Shown piece after piece: positions 14,799-17,469 of a DNA stretch of 17,469 nucleotides. The translations under genes and the position numbers were made by a program. The notes under the pieces were generated by a model, which was given only the letters and a program-made list of their open reading frames with translations, had not been told where the DNA came from and searched no databases. The first letter of the stretch is position 1; each line of letters starts with the position of its first letter. Origin of the DNA: an uncultured Bacilli bacterium (GTDB lineage: Bacteria > Bacillota_I > Bacilli_A > RF39 > UBA660); contig CANQZX010000018.1 in assembly GCA_947628445.1 (NCBI GenBank), positions 1 to 17,469 of the forward strand. The letters run 5' to 3'.

Positions 14799-15423
14799 GA
14801 TTATCCCTACTTTCTAATTCTTTAACGGGTCGATATGTAAACCTGTAATTATCTAATATACCATATTTCGCCATATTTTCAAGATGTTTTTTGGTGGGGT
14901 AGCCTTTATGAAAGCGAAAACCATATTCGGGATGCTCACGGTCTAGTTCGTACATTATTTGATCCCGCGTTACTTTGGCAATGACACTGGCCGCGGCAAT
15001 GGATAAAGATAACGCATCCCCATGAACAATCGGCAAAACATTTTCACGAGTCGGCAATTTCATGGCATCTGTTAAAATATATTCCGGTTTAACTGATAAG
15101 TTGTCTAAGGCCTTATTCATGGCTAAACGAGAGGCCTCATAAATATTTATCTCATCGATTGTTTTGGCATCGACGATGCCTACCCCATAACTTATTGCCT
15201 CTTTTTTGAGACATTCAAAAAAATAATTCCGCTTTTTCTCGCTTAATTTTTTTGAATCATTTAAGCCTTCAAGTTGATAATTTGGTGGTAAAATCACGGC
15301 TGCTGCCACCACGGGGCCAACTAAAGGACCCCGTCCCGCTTCATCAACGCCCGCGATTAAAGTTATCCCTTGGGCATATAATTTTTTTTCATATTGTAGT
15401 AAATCTAATTCTTCTTTTGCCAT
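14779..15423 (-). CDS. rnhB: Ribonuclease HII
   Basis: RNase HII removes ribonucleotides and RNA-DNA primer junctions from duplex DNA. The 214-residue protein carries GVDEAGRGPLVGPV with Asp27 and Glu28, LNDSKKLS (54-61), LTDAMKLP with Asp119, and AAASVIAKVTRD with Asp154: the four acidic catalytic residues. The family motif HKGYPTKKH follows (172-180). The length is typical for RnhB without an N-terminal extension. It overlaps the end of rbgA by 19 bp. The nearest clear Shine-Dalgarno (AAAGGAG) is about 13 nt from the ATG, longer than usual, consistent with coupling to rbgA translation. rbgA-rnhB adjacency is a standard Firmicute arrangement. Confidence 0.97.
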   Translation of the reverse strand: MAKEELDLLQYEKKLYAQGITLIAGVDEAGRGPLVGPVVAAAVILPPNYQLEGLNDSKKLSEKKRNYFFECLKKEAISYGVGIVDAKTIDEINIYEASRLAMNKALDNLSVKPEYILTDAMKLPTRENVLPIVHGDALSLSIAAASVIAKVTRDQIMYELDREHPEYGFRFHKGYPTKKHLENMAKYGILDNYRFTYRPVKELESRDNHEKIKQ

Positions 15424-16286
15424 TGATCAAATGTAACTCCTTTGATGTTACCATCCACCACATCATTATACAACCGCCAAGAAACTTTTTCACTATCAAA
15501 CTCATCATCTTTAACACAACCCATCTTAAGGGCTAAATAGGCCATAATATCAATAACATCTTTTTGAATATCCACATGATACTTCGTTTTTAAAATCTCT
15601 GGATAATAATTTTTATAAAAACTAATTAAATAAGAACCAATATCATTAATGTCTAAAACTTCACTTTTAATGGCCGCCGTAGAAGCCAAATTTAAAGCAA
15701 TTTCATTATCATCTAATTTAGGCCATAAAATTCCTGGGGTATCCATAATTAAAATATTTTGGTTGGTTGTTAACCAATTAATTTCTTTAGTTACGCCTGG
15801 TTTATTTCCAACATTAGCAACTTTTTTGCCCGCGAGTTTATTAATCAAGGTACTTTTACCAACATTGGGAATACCAACAACAAGGGCTTTAATTTCTTTA
15901 GGGCGTAAGCCATCTTTTTTACGCTTAGCTTGAATATCGGCTGTTAATTCTTCCGTCAATTGAAAAAGCTTTTTATAATCTTGATTATTAGTTAAATCCA
16001 TTAGCACTACTTTCATGCCCGCCTCTTCATAATACTTTTGCCATTTTTGGGTAACCTTAAGATCACACAAATCTTTTTTAGTCATAATTAAAATTCGGGG
16101 TTTTTTCCCAATTATTTCATCAATATCTTTTATTTTAGAAGATTTGGGTAATCGCGCATCAATAACTTCATAAATAATATCAATTAAATTAATATTTTCT
16201 TTAATTTGTCTCTTAGTTTTGGCCATATGACCTGGATACCAGTTGATTACGGATTTATTAACCCCTTTATTATTATTTTCAATCAT
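15405..16286 (-). CDS. rbgA: Ribosome biogenesis GTPase RbgA (YlqF)
   Basis: RbgA is a circularly permuted GTPase needed for late assembly of the 50S subunit; it is essential in Bacillus subtilis. With the start chosen here it has 293 residues (Bacillus about 282). NWYPGHMAK (15-23) contains the catalytic histidine (His20, equivalent to B. subtilis His9). The permuted order is visible: G4 TKKDL (69-73) precedes G1 GIPNVGKS (138-145), PGVT (163-166) and G3 DTPG (182-185). The C-terminal helical domain follows. An open frame extends 18 codons further, overlapping the preceding gene, but ATG 16284-16286 is preceded by AGGAAGTGG and gives the expected N-terminus. It ends with TAG, the only non-TAA stop among the genes here. 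It stands 35 nt after the AbiJ-like gene, and no convincing promoter is seen in that gap. Confidence 0.97.
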   Translation of the reverse strand: MIENNNKGVNKSVINWYPGHMAKTKRQIKENINLIDIIYEVIDARLPKSSKIKDIDEIIGKKPRILIMTKKDLCDLKVTQKWQKYYEEAGMKVVLMDLTNNQDYKKLFQLTEELTADIQAKRKKDGLRPKEIKALVVGIPNVGKSTLINKLAGKKVANVGNKPGVTKEINWLTTNQNILIMDTPGILWPKLDDNEIALNLASTAAIKSEVLDINDIGSYLISFYKNYYPEILKTKYHVDIQKDVIDIMAYLALKMGCVKDDEFDSEKVSWRLYNDVVDGNIKGVTFDQWQKKN

Positions 16287-16291
16287 TTTTA

Positions 16292-16300
16292 CCACTTCCT
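16292..16300 (-). promoter_or_regulatory. Ribosome binding site that decides the rbgA start
   Basis: AGGAAGTGG on the minus strand lies 5 bases before ATG 16286. The longer alternative start (ATG at 16338-16340) lies inside the AbiJ-like coding region and would add 18 residues not expected for RbgA. Confidence 0.5.
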
Positions 16301-16321
16301 TTTTTATCAGTTTAATACCTA

Positions 16322-17149
16322 TTATTTTACTTTGCTCCATTTTTCTATTAAATAATTAACAAATGCTGAGCACGAAACTAGCATATATTTTGCATCCTCT
16401 GATGGAGCATTTTGGAAATCTATACCTCCATGTCTTATCCCAGTTTCATCCGAAGTATAACCATACAAAGATGTAAAGGCTTTTTCCATCGCAGGATGGA
16501 TATATACGCCTTTGTCTTTTAATTTTTTTAATGTTTTTCCTAAAGTTGCATCACTACCTGATGAACCTGTAATAATAGAACAAATTGACTCAACAGCACT
16601 AATAGATTCTTTTATGGAATTTTCATAATCCGGCTTTTTTCTATCAGAAAAAAGAAATAGTGCTTTTTCTATATGTATATTTACTGTATCAAAATCAGTA
16701 CTTTTTGCATCTTGAATAGTTGATAATTCCGATTCAGTTACAATTGGAACTACTTGCCCATCTAAAATACGATAGGAAGCTGCTTCATCCTCAAGTATTG
16801 TATTAAATATCTTTGTCATTTTAATTTTCTTATTACTATCTGAATGTCTTAAATACTTTTCTATGAAATCATATATTACGTACCATTCTTTTGCGTTTAA
16901 CACATATTCCTGCAAAGCCTCTGCATTCTTCTGTTTGTATATTTCATTTTTTGGAAATGTATATGGAACACCCATTTCTATCATCATATCTTCAATACCT
17001 GTTGTATAATTGGTCCAATCTAAAACATCATATGTATCAAATTCTTCTTTATAAAATGCAGCAAGAATTCTTCTTTTTAATACTTCGCTAACACATTCAA
17101 ATTGTATTTTATCTGTATTATATCCATTTCTTCGTGAAAATACTGCCAT
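16322..17149 (-). CDS. AbiJ-like abortive-infection type protein with HEPN-like C-terminal domain
   Basis: The 275-residue soluble protein resembles the AbiJ-related family: an N-terminal domain (about 1-100, FSRRNGY...QFECVSEVLKRRI...WYVIYDFIEKYL) and a helical C-terminal HEPN-like part (about 155-272) with YENSIKESISAVESIC, a TLGKTLKKLKDKG-VYIHPAME stretch and DETGIRHGG. Members of this group are associated with phage-defence islands, and HEPN domains are often RNases. Here the conserved Arg239-His240 are adjacent rather than in the common Rx4-6H spacing, so nuclease activity is not shown. Family recall is from memory of these motifs. GAGGT precedes the ATG at 17147-17149. Arginine is coded mainly by AGA (six of eight, no CGG), whereas topA and its neighbours often use CGG, which suggests transfer. 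It lies immediately upstream of rbgA. Confidence 0.7.
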   Translation of the reverse strand: MAVFSRRNGYNTDKIQFECVSEVLKRRILAAFYKEEFDTYDVLDWTNYTTGIEDMMIEMGVPYTFPKNEIYKQKNAEALQEYVLNAKEWYVIYDFIEKYLRHSDSNKKIKMTKIFNTILEDEAASYRILDGQVVPIVTESELSTIQDAKSTDFDTVNIHIEKALFLFSDRKKPDYENSIKESISAVESICSIITGSSGSDATLGKTLKKLKDKGVYIHPAMEKAFTSLYGYTSDETGIRHGGIDFQNAPSEDAKYMLVSCSAFVNYLIEKWSKVK

Positions 17150-17211
17150 ATAAATACCTCTTTTCTTTTTCTCAACTTTTGCGACTAACTTTCCGATTAA
17201 ATTACTCTAAT

Positions 17212-17217
17212 ATTATA
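17212..17217 (-). promoter_or_regulatory. Possible -10 of the AbiJ-like gene
   Basis: A perfect TATAAT on the minus strand about 62 bp upstream of the ATG at 17149, in an AT-rich stretch. No good -35 is visible at 16-18 bp. Confidence 0.3.
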
Positions 17218-17258
17218 TAACATAACCTTTAACTTTTTATTACATTACTTTCTCTGAT

Positions 17259-17356
17259 TTATTCAAGTAACTTTTCAAAATAATCTTTATCAATGAATGA
17301 AGCATTTTTCATTTTTTCTTTATCTAATATATATTCTTATCATTATGTTCAATCAT
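17259..17356 (-). pseudogene. Short ORF broken by an apparent 1-nt deletion
   Basis: Two overlapping frames on the minus strand join if one A is restored in an AAG run near 17337. One starts with ATG at 17354-17356 (MIEHNDK); the other supplies EYILDKEKMKNASF... and ends at TAA 17259-17261 after ...YFEKLLE. The span is 98 nt, one short of 33 codons. It begins just after the stop of the truncated gene at the edge. The identity of the approximately 32-residue product is unknown. Alternatively only the 17-codon piece from ATG 17310-17312 is translated, or none of it. Confidence 0.3.
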
Positions 17357-17361
17357 TTTCT

Positions 17362-17469
17362 TTATTTTTCTTCACTTTCTTCTTTTGCCAATTCATACAA
17401 TTCTTTCTCATCTTTTATTATTTTAATCAATTCTTCTTTTGAAGGCAAATATGTTAAATATTTTGATGC
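17362..17469 (-). CDS. 3' end of an unidentified gene entering from the right edge
   Basis: The last 35 codons of a minus-strand frame open to the window edge end at TAA 17362-17364. The tail reads ASKYLTYLPSKEEL and continues as a Lys/Glu-rich helix. The composition is coding-like, but too little is present to name it. LPSxEEL-type tails occur in several nuclease and defence proteins, which is only a weak hint. It lies on the same strand and next to the AbiJ-like gene, so it may belong to the same acquired block. Confidence 0.5.
   Translation of the reverse strand, partial: ASKYLTYLPSKEELIKIIKDEKELYELAKEESEEK

Noticed and set aside
16287..16340. Longer N-terminus for RbgA
   Set aside because: The extra 18 codons overlap the AbiJ-like gene, lack a ribosome site, and precede a good site plus the usual RbgA N-terminus.
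1..17469. CRISPR array, tRNA, rRNA, T-box or riboswitch
   Set aside because: No regularly spaced repeats, cloverleaf-like segments or recognisable leader motifs were seen. The only gaps between genes are 5121-5216, 9121-9577 and the two edges, and their contents are described.

Overview
This AT-rich, gene-dense window reads as chromosomal DNA of a low-GC Firmicute-type bacterium (Bacilli, possibly one of the uncultured reduced-genome lineages near Erysipelotrichia/RF39; this placement is inference). The grounds are Firmicute gene sets (pcrA with ligA; rbgA with rnhB and topA), strong GGAGG ribosome sites, TTA/AAA-rich codon use and tryptophan encoded by TGG, as in the standard code. All recognisable genes but one run leftward on the minus strand. 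The exception is a small HTH regulator on the plus strand.

Region 1 (1-147) holds the right end of a repeat element whose body lies left of the window, and then the terminator of the ligA operon. Region 2 (148-5173) is a tight operon, pcrA - sugar-phosphate nucleotidyltransferase-like gene - ligA, with its own promoter. It combines replication and repair functions (UvrD-type helicase, NAD+-dependent ligase) with a sugar-nucleotide type enzyme between them.

Region 3 (5186-9232) is a two-gene envelope operon. One gene encodes a membrane-anchored multi-domain Ig-like (BIG2) protein with a flexible linker. The other encodes an 814-residue secreted protein of no recognised family, with three diverged modules carrying DxDG motifs. 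The promoter region of this operon holds six copies of the 6-mer ATAAAC/GTTTAT. Next to it is a 220-bp non-coding MITE-like insertion (9264-9483) with 16-bp perfect terminal inverted repeats and a perfect 9-bp target duplication. Region 4 (9484-9901) is the HTH regulator gene with its own promoter, ending against the terminator of the next operon.

Region 5 (9897-16286) is a leftward operon of overlapping or abutting genes: rbgA (50S ribosome assembly GTPase), rnhB, a membrane/coiled-coil protein of unknown function, an LtaS/phosphoglycerol-transferase-like alkaline-phosphatase-fold membrane enzyme, and topA. Region 6 (16322-17469) looks like acquired DNA. It holds an AbiJ/HEPN-like abortive-infection type gene placed directly upstream of rbgA, with AGA-dominated arginine codons unlike the CGG-rich core genes, then a broken short ORF and the 3' end of another unidentified gene at the right edge. 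I see no tRNA, rRNA, CRISPR array or riboswitch.
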